In this document: piece by piece, positions 39,594 through 47,805 of the stretch
Layout: each line of letters starts with the position of its first letter
Position numbering within the stretch: position 1 is the first letter of the stretch
From: a virus
Length of the DNA stretch: 64,000 nucleotides
Reading direction: 5' to 3' (one strand)
Virus record (IMG/VR): IMGVR_UViG_3300005253_000144
Span: 38,175 to 102,174 of that record
Position numbers and translations under genes: made by a program
The notes under the pieces: generated by a model
What the model was told of the DNA's origin: nothing
The model's database searches: none
Seen by the model: only the letters and a program-made list of their open reading frames with translations

Positions 39594-39698
39594 TCACCGG
39601 TTATACAAAATCTCTTGGGTCATCCGTGCTCTTTTCCTTACATTCCTAATATTTATACCCAAGTGTTTATGAAAAATTTCCTTATCTATTCTTCTCAT
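39594..39698 (-). CDS. 34-aa helix-turn-helix fragment
   Basis: ATG 39698 with AGAGGAG upstream. LGINIRNVRKRARMTQEIL resembles the first two helices of XRE proteins, but the recognition helix is missing. A truncated regulator or a short functional peptide. Confidence 0.45.
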   Translation of the reverse strand: MRRIDKEIFHKHLGINIRNVRKRARMTQEILYNR

Positions 39699-39705
39699 CA
39701 CTCCT

Positions 39706-39945
39706 CTACTGAACAAGCTCTCTGCCCGTCCACACTATAACTTCAACGTATTCGATATTCAATAACTTGGCAATTTCTAGCCGATGGTTGCCATCTATGA
39801 CATACCACTTCATGTCCATAACGATTGGCTCTCTTATTCCCCTCTTCCTCACATCTTTCAACATACGGTCAAATCTCTTATTTCCTGGCATTAAGCCTGA
39901 ATTGGGAGGCCAGAGGGTTTGGAGAAGCTGTGTCGGAATTTTCAT
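39706..39945 (-). CDS. Small ParB-like protein
   Basis: 79 aa. MLKDVRKRGIREPIVMD and YVIDGNHRLEIAKLLN are the ParB/Srx N-terminal core (box with G-N-H-R). No helix-turn-helix follows. Free-standing ParB-like domains in phages can be nucleases or CTPase-like; role here unknown. Confidence 0.7.
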   Translation of the reverse strand: MKIPTQLLQTLWPPNSGLMPGNKRFDRMLKDVRKRGIREPIVMDMKWYVIDGNHRLEIAKLLNIEYVEVIVWTGRELVQ

Positions 39946-40419
39946 CTATTCATCCTCTATTTTGGCTTCGATTAGATTTATCAACGGCTTGCGGTATATC
40001 GCCCCATCTATGGGATGAGCGTACCTATTGATTGTCTCAATATCCTCCCGCCGCGCCGCATTACGCTCTTGCTTACCTTGCTTTTCTAGGAACGGATCAA
40101 GTAATCGCAATGTATTGTCAGCCTCTTTTCTGTCACTGTCTTTTTCTTCTTCGGACAATTCGGAATAAGGTGTACCAATCTGTCTTTGCCAACGCTCAGC
40201 ATATATAAGAGAGATCATAATGTTCCCAAACTCATCTTTCGTACATTGGCTAAATAAATACTTCATCCACCCGGACCAGCGTTCATGTTCCTGATCTGCC
40301 AATTGCTCACGTAGCCGGGCGCGCTCCTCAGCGCTTATCTGCTTATCCTTATTGATATGTAGCGTAGTTTCCGGTGCTACGCGACCAGGGAAGTCAGTGT
40401 TTTCTGTGTCTAATTTCAT
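39946..40419 (-). CDS. Phage protein of the EHERW family, copy 1
   Basis: 157 aa from ATG 40419 (AAGGAG). DQEHERWSGWMKYLFSQC, ERWQRQIGTPYSELSEEEK and SDRKEADNTLRLL are the family blocks; the same occur at 40891. A KQERNAAR segment is shared with the gene at 43353. Function unknown. Confidence 0.6.
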   Translation of the reverse strand: MKLDTENTDFPGRVAPETTLHINKDKQISAEERARLREQLADQEHERWSGWMKYLFSQCTKDEFGNIMISLIYAERWQRQIGTPYSELSEEEKDSDRKEADNTLRLLDPFLEKQGKQERNAARREDIETINRYAHPIDGAIYRKPLINLIEAKIEDE

Positions 40420-40456
40420 ATTGCGCTCCTTACGCATCACCTTATTTGCTGGTATC

Positions 40457-40867
40457 TCAAAGTTTGCCTTTATCCAGCCAGTTGTTCAAAGAAACCAGTA
40501 GTTTTTCTACTAGTTCTACATCCAGGTGCATTCTTTCCCCATTCGCCGTACCCAACCACACCGCCGATGAACCAGGTTGCGTATTGTCCGCTAATGAACT
40601 TTGCTGGAGGCTACAATCAAGTCCATATCTATCCTTGAACACAATATATTGAAATCCCCGTGATGTATTTTTTATTTCGCCTAACCTATCCATACGCACC
40701 AGAAATCCGGGCTTTTCAGGAACATGCATATCATTGTCGCTTGCCCTCAAATGTGTCGTTGCCGCCCACCCTTCCGCTTGCTCCCTTTGTTCCAATGTCC
40801 AGCCTTCTATATCCTCAATTTCTACATGAACACCAACCAAACTTAATAAATCTTTCAATGCTTCCAT
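40457..40867 (-). CDS. Conserved phage hypothetical protein
   Basis: 136 aa from ATG 40867. The segment YGLDCSLQQSSLAD followed by AVWLG and RMHLDVELVEKLL is a recurrent phage family of unknown function. Confidence 0.55.
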   Translation of the reverse strand: MEALKDLLSLVGVHVEIEDIEGWTLEQREQAEGWAATTHLRASDNDMHVPEKPGFLVRMDRLGEIKNTSRGFQYIVFKDRYGLDCSLQQSSLADNTQPGSSAVWLGTANGERMHLDVELVEKLLVSLNNWLDKGKL

Positions 40868-40890
40868 AATCAACCTCTCTTACATACTGC

Positions 40891-41466
40891 CTAGTATTTA
40901 TCTTCCAGACCATATTCTTCTGCTAGATTCTTGAGCAATTCGTGGTTTGGGGAAACGTGCTTTATAAATTCCCCAGCACCACCACCACGCGCCCAGACTT
41001 TGTATGCCTCAACTTCCGCGGGGAATCCCACGGCTAGTTTTTTGAGATTATTTACGTCAGCGATGTGAATTGCCTCAAATAGATTCTTATAAAAGCTACC
41101 GCTTCTCCTATACTGAAAGTCTAAATATTTGTCAAAGCCATTTACGGATTTATCTACCGCCGCATATCCGGGGAGATGGGCTTCAATAAGTCGAAGCGTA
41201 TTGTCGGCCTCTTTCCTGTCGCTATCCTTTTCTTCCTCAGACATTTTGGCATATGGCGTATCGATTTGCCTTTGCCAATGTTCAACACTTTCAGCGGGAA
41301 TCACCATCGCCTTATCCAAGCCATAGCATTTTGAAAATAAATACTTCATCCACCTGGACCAGCGTTCATGTTCTTGAGCCGCTAACATCTCGCGTATCTC
41401 TTCCAACCGCTTATTCATCTGCTGCCTCTCTTGCTCTGTTTTATTAGCCAGTGTCCGGCTTTCCAT
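40891..41466 (-). CDS. Phage protein of the EHERW family, copy 2
   Basis: 191 aa, ATG 41466 with AGGAGG. After a short N-terminus it carries MNKRLEEIRE (shared with 37248), then AQEHERWSRWMKYLFSKC and RQIDTPYAKMSEEEKDSDRK as in copy 1, plus an extra ~80-residue helical tail. A clear product of module shuffling. Function unknown. Confidence 0.6.
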   Translation of the reverse strand: MESRTLANKTEQERQQMNKRLEEIREMLAAQEHERWSRWMKYLFSKCYGLDKAMVIPAESVEHWQRQIDTPYAKMSEEEKDSDRKEADNTLRLIEAHLPGYAAVDKSVNGFDKYLDFQYRRSGSFYKNLFEAIHIADVNNLKKLAVGFPAEVEAYKVWARGGGAGEFIKHVSPNHELLKNLAEEYGLEDKY

Positions 41467-41539
41467 AACAAAAACCTCCTGAAGGTTTTGAGGGTTGGTT
41501 CTACTACATACCAGCCATTGCCAAAATCAAGCGTTTTCA

Positions 41540-41770
41540 TCATTCACTCCTGTGGCCGTCACAGACATATAGGGCAGCTCGGCCCAGGTTGTCGTATTTA
41601 GGGCCATCTGGACGTCTACAATCCCATACCGAACTTCTGATAGATTCTCCAATTTTTTTACGTGAGTACAACTCGTCAAGTAGCCCACAACCACGACATG
41701 ATTTTCTTACTGGCAACATCCGCAAATTCCGTGGAGAAACTCTCCTTCCTTTCGTATGTTCAAATCCCAT
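41540..41770 (-). CDS. Small Cys-rich phage protein
   Basis: 76 aa. SCRGCGLLDEL ... VWDCRRPDG ... LYVCDGHRSE. Same Cys layout as the gene at 38474; likely zinc binding. Confidence 0.55.
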   Translation of the reverse strand: MGFEHTKGRRVSPRNLRMLPVRKSCRGCGLLDELYSRKKIGESIRSSVWDCRRPDGPKYDNLGRAALYVCDGHRSE

Positions 41771-41812
41771 TCTGCACCTTCCTGTACTTCTTTGGGGGGT
41801 TTAGTTTAGGCA

Positions 41813-42079
41813 TCATTGTGGTTTCCTTACTCTAAATCCTGTTAGTCCAGCCAGAGGATGATTTGATTCGTCTTGTGGAGCGATAGCCAAGCGCGCCTCC
41901 GTCCCATCCGCAGACATCGCTGCGCCATTCAAGTTAACCCCTAATGGCAAACCTCTAAACACAAAGGGCAACTCACAATCCCTGCACCGAACACGAATAT
42001 CCGCACTGAATCTGCCAGAATCCACTAGTCTATTCACCTCAACAAAAGCGTCAAATTCCAAGTGCTTACACTCACTCAT
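41813..42079 (-). CDS. Conserved phage zinc-motif protein
   Basis: 88 aa. CKHLEFDAFVEVNRL, RVRCRDCELPFVFRG and MSADGTEARLAIAPQ are a well-spread phage family with Cx-H/CxxC ligands. Function unknown. Confidence 0.65.
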   Translation of the reverse strand: MSECKHLEFDAFVEVNRLVDSGRFSADIRVRCRDCELPFVFRGLPLGVNLNGAAMSADGTEARLAIAPQDESNHPLAGLTGFRVRKPQ

Positions 42080-42308
42080 CACTTGTCCTCTGGGGGGATG
42101 CCATCAAAATGCTTGGCGGGGAAACCCTATTGTTTAGGGTGTTTACCGCTACATCATAATAAGCCTTGCTCTCTTTTGCCAAAGCCTCTACACACAAGAT
42201 TAGCATTTCCTCTTTATCAACATCCCCCCTAAGATAGCTTTGATAACCAACGTATACTATCGGGCTTTCCCTAGCCACCTCTATTATGCGCATCAAAGTG
42301 TCACTCAC
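42072..42308 (-). CDS. Hypothetical protein
   Basis: 78 aa from GTG 42308, whose SD (GAGG) lies in the 33-nt repeat. Helical. The ATG frame to 42362 is an artefact of reading the upstream gene. Confidence 0.5.
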   Translation of the reverse strand: MSDTLMRIIEVARESPIVYVGYQSYLRGDVDKEEMLILCVEALAKESKAYYDVAVNTLNNRVSPPSILMASPQRTSDE

Positions 42309-42711
42309 CGCTCGCCTCCAATACTGCCAATAGTGCAGTTGCGTAGTCGCCTTTTTTGCCATACGTTAAATACATGCGTAGCGTGTTGTTTATGACAGGA
42401 AAAATACCCTCTCTTTTGACAATTAGGCGTTCTACCTCATCTGCAATGGCCTGTATGAAAAAATCATCCTGCCCCTGCACCCATTCCAATATTATCCCGT
42501 CACTTTCCCAAGAGGGCGCACTGTCGAAGGGACGAGCGACCCATTTTCCGGGCTCTTTACCAACGAATTCAAGTATCCAGCAACCACTCTTTGAAACCCA
42601 AGGAAACCCGTCAATACTATCTAATAATGCTTGAGCCATTCCCCCACCGCCCAATAAGTCTGGTTTCGGTTCAACCGCCTCCGCTATGCGTATGTCATTA
42701 GCGTTTGTCAT
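42301..42711 (-). CDS. Hypothetical protein, paralog of 39120
   Basis: 136 aa from ATG 42711. NDIRIAEAVEPKPD, SGCWILEFVGKEPGKWV, DSAPSWESDGIILEWVQ and ALLAVLEASGE. Longer in the middle than its paralog. Confidence 0.55.
   Translation of the reverse strand: MTNANDIRIAEAVEPKPDLLGGGGMAQALLDSIDGFPWVSKSGCWILEFVGKEPGKWVARPFDSAPSWESDGIILEWVQGQDDFFIQAIADEVERLIVKREGIFPVINNTLRMYLTYGKKGDYATALLAVLEASGE
42304..42336. repeat. 33-nt direct repeat (partner 39132-39164)
   Basis: Second copy of the block that ends one paralog and starts the next gene. Confidence 0.9.
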
Positions 42712-42874
42712 TTCTATACCAACGTATTTCAACCCTTCGCAACATCACGTAGCTAAATACATCTTCATCATTACGCGCCCACCAAGCTGAAAATCCGCGG
42801 TTCATCGGCCAAATAACAACACTTAATCTGCCCAACCTTTTTGATGGTACAACATTCACCATAAATTTACTCAT
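42698..42874 (-). CDS. 58-aa hypothetical protein
   Basis: ATG 42874 with GGAG upstream, overlapping the previous stop (ATGA). FMVNVVPSKRLGRLSVVIW and a basic, aromatic C-terminus (MLRRVEIRWYRND). It overlaps the next start by 14 bases. Not recognised. Confidence 0.5.
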   Translation of the reverse strand: MSKFMVNVVPSKRLGRLSVVIWPMNRGFSAWWARNDEDVFSYVMLRRVEIRWYRNDKR

Positions 42875-43131
42875 CGCTCACTCTCCGTATATCCGGTTAC
42901 ACTGGGCGGTTCTGGGAGCGGCATCCAGTGGGTAACAGGTTCAAGCCTATTGCCAATTCCTTGATTCTCCCCCACAAAATGCCAGCCATTTTTTTCCAAC
43001 CAACCAATAGTTGTAAGACGAACACCCTCCAGCCCAATTGCTTTTATCTGTGTCCCACATACCAAAACATCCTCAGACGAAACATTTTCGTCAACTTCTG
43101 GCGCTCTCTCGCCAACACTAATCCATTCCAT
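42871..43131 (-). CDS. DUF551 protein
   Basis: 86 aa. WISVGERAPEVDENV, DVLVCGTQ, TIGWLEKNGWHF and VTHWMPLPEPP are the full DUF551 signature, common in phages; function unknown. It overlaps both neighbours. Confidence 0.8.
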   Translation of the reverse strand: MEWISVGERAPEVDENVSSEDVLVCGTQIKAIGLEGVRLTTIGWLEKNGWHFVGENQGIGNRLEPVTHWMPLPEPPSVTGYTESER

Positions 43132-43351
43132 CTTGCGCCTCCAGTGCTGTTAGGGCTTCTCTTAGCTTATCTTCTGTATGAAATCCTGGATCTTTTATTA
43201 ATTCCCGCGCTGCCTTACGCAACGCTTCGTAGTGGGTGAGTTTAGTGCGCAATTCCGTTATCCTCTGGTAATCATTCCACATTGCATTCTTTATATCGTC
43301 TTCGCTCATGTTCTCAAAATACGCGGCGATAAATTCTTTCTTCGTTGGCAT
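43118..43351 (-). CDS. Small helical hypothetical protein
   Basis: 77 aa; coiled-coil-like LRTKLTHYEALRKAARELI. One base separates it from the gene upstream. Confidence 0.5.
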   Translation of the reverse strand: MPTKKEFIAAYFENMSEDDIKNAMWNDYQRITELRTKLTHYEALRKAARELIKDPGFHTEDKLREALTALEAQDGMD

Positions 43352-43352
43352 G

Positions 43353-43760
43353 TCACTCCTCTATTTTGGCTTCAATTGCTTTTGCATAATCTGTAAGAGC
43401 TTTGTTGTACGCCCTCCGCTCCCTCGCATTCTCTCCACGCCATATATTTAGGTATCCCGTATGCAATTCCGCCCGCGCCGCATTACGCTCTTGCTTACCG
43501 TGGACTTTGAATTCATCCTCCAAATCTTTTTTTATGGCCTTGTTCGCATCCATATCGCCATGTTCCAAATGATGTTCTAGTGCCGTTACCGATGCTTGGA
43601 GTCGGGTGTTTTCTTTTTGGCAATTTTCAATGCGCGTCTCTGCCCAAACCCGGAGTGCCTCAATCTGTTCCTCGCGCAATTCTCCAGCGCGTTGAATGTT
43701 TTTAAGCCCCTCGTCAATATTATCCATTATTTCATTTGCTTCATTATGAAAGTTGCTCAT
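43353..43760 (-). CDS. Coiled-coil hypothetical protein
   Basis: 135 aa, helical throughout (ENCQKENTRLQASVTALEHHL). Shares the GKQERNAAR block (26 identical nt) with the gene at 39946. Its start shares one base with the previous stop. Confidence 0.5.
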   Translation of the reverse strand: MSNFHNEANEIMDNIDEGLKNIQRAGELREEQIEALRVWAETRIENCQKENTRLQASVTALEHHLEHGDMDANKAIKKDLEDEFKVHGKQERNAARAELHTGYLNIWRGENARERRAYNKALTDYAKAIEAKIEE

Positions 43761-44476
43761 TATTCGGTTTCTCCTTTTCGATAATCATTGCCCCATGAAT
43801 CTTCGCCGCGCGCCATGTCGATTGCGACCCAACCTGTCACAGTTATTATCCAATCGACCGACCACCACCCGCTAAAGCGTTTAGCAACAACTGCCGTTCG
43901 CGCGGTTAGTTCTAATACTTCGTCCTTGCTTTCTTGATTAACACGCCAAAGCAACTCTCCCCAATTATCCGGGAGTGGCATTCCATAATAATTGGTTTGA
44001 AAGACTTCTTTTGGCCAATAAGGAATGTGATGCTCAACCTTTCCGTCCCTAAAAAAGTAGCGCCGCTCAATTCTTATTGGCAATCCATTAAAGGCTGTGA
44101 ATGCGGCGGGGTTTCCAAACTTCAATCGTTCCCGGACCGCCCAAGTCCCCATCGGCAAACTAGGCATCGCCATGCCAGATTCTTCAACCAATGCAAAGAT
44201 ATGTGCGGCAAGTCTTTCTGTTGTTTCCAGTAAACAGGTTTGCTTGGCATTATGCTTACCTGATGTATGACCGGTGCGCAAGAATACTGGATGTCCTATA
44301 ATTGAAATGGCATGTTTTAATTCACCAAGAAACTCGTCCATTCTGTGCGGCACCTTGCCATCCAGCATGTCCCATAAGTCACCAGATGTTTGAATGATAA
44401 TTGTTTTGGGCACAGGCTGTTCTGATAGTAAAAGCTTCGGGAACCAGTATGCTATATCATTCTTGTCTATTGCCAT
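43760..44476 (-). CDS. First gene of the 35-44 kb operon; ATP-grasp-like candidate
   Basis: 238 aa. HPVFLRTGHTSGKH, then TWAVRERLKF, AFNGLPIRIERRYFFRDGKV and HHIPYWP. The run of basic and acidic residues in the central strands resembles phage ATP-grasp-type proteins that carry R-x-R-x-F-F/V-x-D-G-K. The assignment is tentative. It follows the promoter at 44517 and heads about 28 genes. Confidence 0.55.
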   Translation of the reverse strand: MAIDKNDIAYWFPKLLLSEQPVPKTIIIQTSGDLWDMLDGKVPHRMDEFLGELKHAISIIGHPVFLRTGHTSGKHNAKQTCLLETTERLAAHIFALVEESGMAMPSLPMGTWAVRERLKFGNPAAFTAFNGLPIRIERRYFFRDGKVEHHIPYWPKEVFQTNYYGMPLPDNWGELLWRVNQESKDEVLELTARTAVVAKRFSGWWSVDWIITVTGWVAIDMARGEDSWGNDYRKGETE

Positions 44477-44516
44477 TAACCTATCATCCTTTATATTCTT
44501 TAATATGCTATGAAGT

Positions 44517-44546
44517 ATATTATCACGTTCCGCTATAATATGTCAA
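44517..44546 (-). promoter_or_regulatory. Main leftward operon promoter (TATAGCG spacer)
   Basis: TTGACA, 18 bp, TAATAT on the minus strand, ~40 bp upstream of the operon's first ATG. The spacer has TATAGCG. Confidence 0.85.
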
Positions 44547-44677
44547 GATTGGTAAATCGTGGACGGACTTTTAAAGGGCGGGGAGGGCTTTATTATAGGG
44601 GTCACAAGTTTGCAAAGGGTTTTGTGTTCTGGCACCATACTTTGGACGTTTAATGCGCAGCCCCAAATTTGCTTGAC

Positions 44678-44706
44678 TTGACGAATTATAGCACCTGTGG
44701 TATAAT
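44678..44706 (+). promoter_or_regulatory. Main rightward promoter (TATAGC spacer)
   Basis: TTGACG, 17 bp, TATAAT on the plus strand, divergent from 44517. The spacer has TATAGCACCTG. It drives the plus-strand genes from 44753. The ~130 bp between the two promoters hold no gene. Confidence 0.88.
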
Positions 44707-44752
44707 TAGGTATATGCGTTTTACAAACCATAAATGATTGGAGGTCATAACT

Positions 44753-45076
44753 ATGGCAGGGCGTAATAAAGCTTGGTTCGTTTGTGTTCTAAGGGCATTC
44801 CCGCGCTACCCCTATATCGCAGCAGTATATGCTACATCTAAGACTGCCGCGTGCCAACTCTTTCTGGAATATCTGGAAGATGGCGATTTCAGATTAAAGC
44901 GTAAAACCACAAGCGCGGTCGAAACAATTCTGGCCAGCACGAAACGGTCGAAAAGTTTTGCCGGTGGCAAATCCGGGTATGTGATTCTTGGCTTTGAATT
45001 TGAAGAAGAATCGGCTGACGAGAATACTGATGAATCAGAAGTCACGGGTGCTGAAATAGTTTTGGTGGCGGCATAA
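44753..45076 (+). CDS. Small hypothetical protein, first rightward gene
   Basis: 107 aa from ATG 44753 (GGAGG 8 nt upstream). RAFPRYPYIAAVYATSKTAA gives a strand-helix start and the C-terminus is very acidic (EESADENTDESEV). Position right after the promoter suits an early protein, possibly a host-takeover factor. Not recognised. Confidence 0.55.
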   Translation: MAGRNKAWFVCVLRAFPRYPYIAAVYATSKTAACQLFLEYLEDGDFRLKRKTTSAVETILASTKRSKSFAGGKSGYVILGFEFEEESADENTDESEVTGAEIVLVAA

Positions 45077-45078
45077 TT

Positions 45079-45588
45079 ATGGGGAGTAAACGAGATACCC
45101 AACGAGCGCGCGTCTATCGCGCCGAGAAGGATGCCTTTTACACCTATAACGGTTCTGGTAACAAACAACTTTTGTTTGGGAAGTCATTTAGTTCCCTGAA
45201 AGATATGCGTATCCGGGTCAAAAACATATGCTCATCAAAATGGTGGCGTGACAAATCTTATACATTCTGGATATCGTTGAACCGTTTTGAGAAACAACTT
45301 TATGGAGCAACGGCATATAGTTATAAAATCCTGATTGGGAAACGTGAAACCGATGAGTGGGTATTGATTCACGAACTGGCCCATGTATTGCAACGCTCAG
45401 TGCGCGATGAATACTCTGACAGGTTGGGCATTCCTGCTTTCATAGGTGATACACGCGGTCATGGTCGCTCTTTTTGCCGTATTTATCTTGCGATGGTACG
45501 GCGGTTCATTGGGGTTGAGGCCTACAATGCCCTACGCCTCTCATTCAAACATAACAACGTCAAATACGCAAGGTCGGCAGAGGATTAA
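45079..45588 (+). CDS. SprT-like zinc metallopeptidase
   Basis: 169 aa. LIHELAHVLQ at 97-106 is an HExxH site, and GHGRSFCRIYL ~35 residues later supplies the third ligand His, as in SprT/WSS-type peptidases. In cells such proteases act on DNA-protein crosslinks; the phage role is unknown. Only two bases separate it from the previous stop. Confidence 0.75.
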   Translation: MGSKRDTQRARVYRAEKDAFYTYNGSGNKQLLFGKSFSSLKDMRIRVKNICSSKWWRDKSYTFWISLNRFEKQLYGATAYSYKILIGKRETDEWVLIHELAHVLQRSVRDEYSDRLGIPAFIGDTRGHGRSFCRIYLAMVRRFIGVEAYNALRLSFKHNNVKYARSAED

Positions 45589-45589
45589 T

Positions 45590-46354
45590 ATGGCACCATC
45601 ATATGATGAAAAGATTTTTACCGTTCATAATGAAAAGTGGCATACACCTGCCAGCAATTATCCTCAAAATGAATTTGGGGAAGTCAGACTCAAGTCCATC
45701 AACTACAAGCCCGGAATTTACCCTTGCTATGGAATGCGAGGATATCAATACTTCCAGGTTATCAAGATGCTCCCGGTAATGACGCTCCAGCGCAAATTCA
45801 CGCCCATCAAACAACGCCAAAGTACGCATTGGCACACATGGATGGTAGACGATATTCCCCATTGGTGGGCAATGCAGGATTATGCATCTAAGTGTAGCGG
45901 CGATGTGTTGGTTGGCGGATTAGGTCTCGGATTGATAATTCATGCCCTTTGTGCCAATCCTTCTGTTCAGCACATTCATGTTGTTGATTACGATTCAGAC
46001 GTAATCAAATTGGTTGCGCCTCTCCTTCCAAAGGGAAGCAAGGCTTCTATTGAAATTGTTGATGCCAATTTCTTTGATTGGTGGTACGATGACGAAAAGG
46101 ATTGGGACAACGTCATCCTAGATTTATGGGTCACCAAAGGAAAGGACCAAACGCTGCGTTTGGAAAAAAACACGATAACCCCTTTATATCGCTATCTCTG
46201 CAAACGCTACCCCTGGGGCAAAAGTTTTATTCACGGATTTATGTCTGCTCATAGAACTACTGAAGGGAAGTATATGCGGCACATCCACCTTTCAAATTAT
46301 CCGGGGGTAAATTTCTTACGCCCTTCATATAATAATATGCTTGACAATCTATAG
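45590..46354 (+). CDS. Rossmann-fold methyltransferase (spermidine-synthase-like)
   Basis: 254 aa from ATG 45590. GDVLVGGLGLGLIIHAL is the AdoMet glycine loop, IHVVDYDSDVIKL the acidic motif after strand 2, IEIVDANFFDW motif 3 and DNVILDLW motif 4, the layout of polyamine-synthase-like enzymes. The substrate is unknown; no DPPY or PCQ motif, so not a standard DNA methyltransferase. Confidence 0.7.
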   Translation: MAPSYDEKIFTVHNEKWHTPASNYPQNEFGEVRLKSINYKPGIYPCYGMRGYQYFQVIKMLPVMTLQRKFTPIKQRQSTHWHTWMVDDIPHWWAMQDYASKCSGDVLVGGLGLGLIIHALCANPSVQHIHVVDYDSDVIKLVAPLLPKGSKASIEIVDANFFDWWYDDEKDWDNVILDLWVTKGKDQTLRLEKNTITPLYRYLCKRYPWGKSFIHGFMSAHRTTEGKYMRHIHLSNYPGVNFLRPSYNNMLDNL

Positions 46355-46369
46355 CGCACCTGCTATTAT
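46341..46369 (+). promoter_or_regulatory. Consensus promoter with TATAGCG spacer
   Basis: TTGACA, 17 bp, TATTAT on the plus strand, 43 bp upstream of ATG 46412. The spacer contains TATAGCGCACCTGC. It overlaps the last codons of the methyltransferase gene. Confidence 0.88.
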
Positions 46370-46411
46370 ATGTATGTCTTATAAAACAGGAACAAAAAAG
46401 GAGAAAAGTTG

Positions 46412-46633
46412 ATGGAAAACACCGCTAGTATTAATCTCATCGGCACATATAATTTCACCAACGCCAATGCCCGGCAGCCCTGGGGCGTGGTGGAAAATGC
46501 AAACCACCGTTCAGGTCTTCTTGACGTTTTCTTTCCCCACAACCCTGAAGACAAACAGCACGGTCAAGTAGCACTCCACGAATTACTGGCCTGGTCATCT
46601 GCGGGGGTTATCGAAAAGGTTGATAATTCATGA
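46412..46633 (+). CDS. Small hypothetical protein
   Basis: 73 aa from ATG 46412 with AAGGAG upstream. ENTASINLIGTYNFTNANARQ and LDVFFPHNPEDKQHGQVALHELLAW. Overlaps the next gene by 4 bases. Not recognised. Confidence 0.55.
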   Translation: MENTASINLIGTYNFTNANARQPWGVVENANHRSGLLDVFFPHNPEDKQHGQVALHELLAWSSAGVIEKVDNS

Positions 46634-47394
46634 GCACGCCATGGGGACGTATCCAGCAAGTAGATGTGTATGAACGCGGAATCGCTTTCGTGCACACAGG
46701 TAGTCATGGCGGAGTAAGGGTTTCCCCATCCTATGCTAAAAAGCATCTCAGCCCACTTGCCATTGAACGGGGAACACGTTGGGGAGGGAGCGATACCTAT
46801 CTTTATTATGAAGAGGATTGCCAATGGGCAATAGTGGCATGGGAATTGCCGCACCTTTGGGATAAGTTCTTTTCCTACGCGCATGAGAAAACCGCTGTTC
46901 AGCAGAGGGAATTCTTGGCCGGAACATTGGCTCATTGGGAGCCGGAATATGCTATACAAATGGGCATAATCGATTTACAGAATCCGCCCGAAATCTTTTG
47001 TCACGGCAACCACGATTCTGGTCAGCCGCTTACTGGCAAACCTATTGTCTCGGTCAATGGTAGCAAAAGCATTGTGTGTGATATATGCGGGGAGACCATA
47101 CTTGATAATGTTTCCACCCCGCTCCCGTTTACAAGGGTAACAGCAAAGTTCCGCGGTACTGAACATGTTGGAACCACATTGCCCGTGAACTCGCGCTATG
47201 CATGGGCGGGTACTTGGCATTTTGGTTGGGAAAGCGACAATCTTCCAACACAGGTGGCCGTGGATATCCACGTTGAGAATTGCAAAGCGCGTAGCACGGT
47301 ATTGGAAATCCCGGTTGCGTGGGATTTTGGCGAGATATATTTTGAGCGCGCTGACCAACTCTTGGAGGATGACAGAGCATATGACACAAACTAA
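46630..47394 (+). CDS. DUF7007-like protein
   Basis: 254 aa. WGRIQQVDVYERGIAFVHTG followed by SHGGVRVSP fits the start of DUF7007 (WG ... GI ... T-SHGG). The middle has a LYYEEDCQWAIVAW strand pair and CDICGE, a possible zinc site. Function unknown; the family is common in phages and plasmids. Confidence 0.6.
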   Translation: MSTPWGRIQQVDVYERGIAFVHTGSHGGVRVSPSYAKKHLSPLAIERGTRWGGSDTYLYYEEDCQWAIVAWELPHLWDKFFSYAHEKTAVQQREFLAGTLAHWEPEYAIQMGIIDLQNPPEIFCHGNHDSGQPLTGKPIVSVNGSKSIVCDICGETILDNVSTPLPFTRVTAKFRGTEHVGTTLPVNSRYAWAGTWHFGWESDNLPTQVAVDIHVENCKARSTVLEIPVAWDFGEIYFERADQLLEDDRAYDTN

Positions 47395-47581
47395 AGTCAT
47401 CCCCAATAACTATGTTTGGTATCACGGCGGCATAATGACCGAATATCATACAAACATGTACAACGAAATGAGCCGCGAAATTGCGGAATTGCAGCGTAGC
47501 GGATTTAACAAAGACCACCTTGAACGCCTGTTAAATTCCCGCCACATGTTGGTTGAATTTTACATCCCGACATTGATATAG
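47381..47581 (+). CDS. Small hypothetical protein
   Basis: 66 aa from ATG 47381, which has GGAGG 12 nt upstream; the longer frame back to 47198 overlaps the previous gene. The NMYNEMSREIAELQRSGFNK segment is helical. Confidence 0.5.
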   Translation: MTQTKVIPNNYVWYHGGIMTEYHTNMYNEMSREIAELQRSGFNKDHLERLLNSRHMLVEFYIPTLI

Positions 47582-47610
47582 ATGGCTATCGCTCTCCAGA
47601 GGTACACACA

Positions 47611-47787
47611 ATGACACAATTTGAATTAATGCTAGAAGGCAGAAAACGCGTAATATGGGAGGGCAAGAATTGGCAAGATGCTATTGCGCGCTATCTTGAT
47701 TGCCACCCAAACCAAACCGTGATTGCTTGGCGCATTGCTCCTCAACACGGTATTTTCGTGGGAAACCACAAGCGTATTGCCCAATAA
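47611..47787 (+). CDS. 58-aa hypothetical protein
   Basis: ATG 47611 with AGAGGT upstream. EGRKRVIWEGKNWQDAIARYLD and VIAWRIAPQHGIFVGNHK give a compact beta-alpha-beta pattern. Not recognised. Confidence 0.55.
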   Translation: MTQFELMLEGRKRVIWEGKNWQDAIARYLDCHPNQTVIAWRIAPQHGIFVGNHKRIAQ

Positions 47788-47805
47788 CTCTCTCGTGGAG
47801 GCTTC

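Noticed and set aside
44547-44677. Replication origin between divergent promoters
   Set aside because: No iterons or DnaA-like clusters were seen in the ~130 bp; only the two promoters can be supported.
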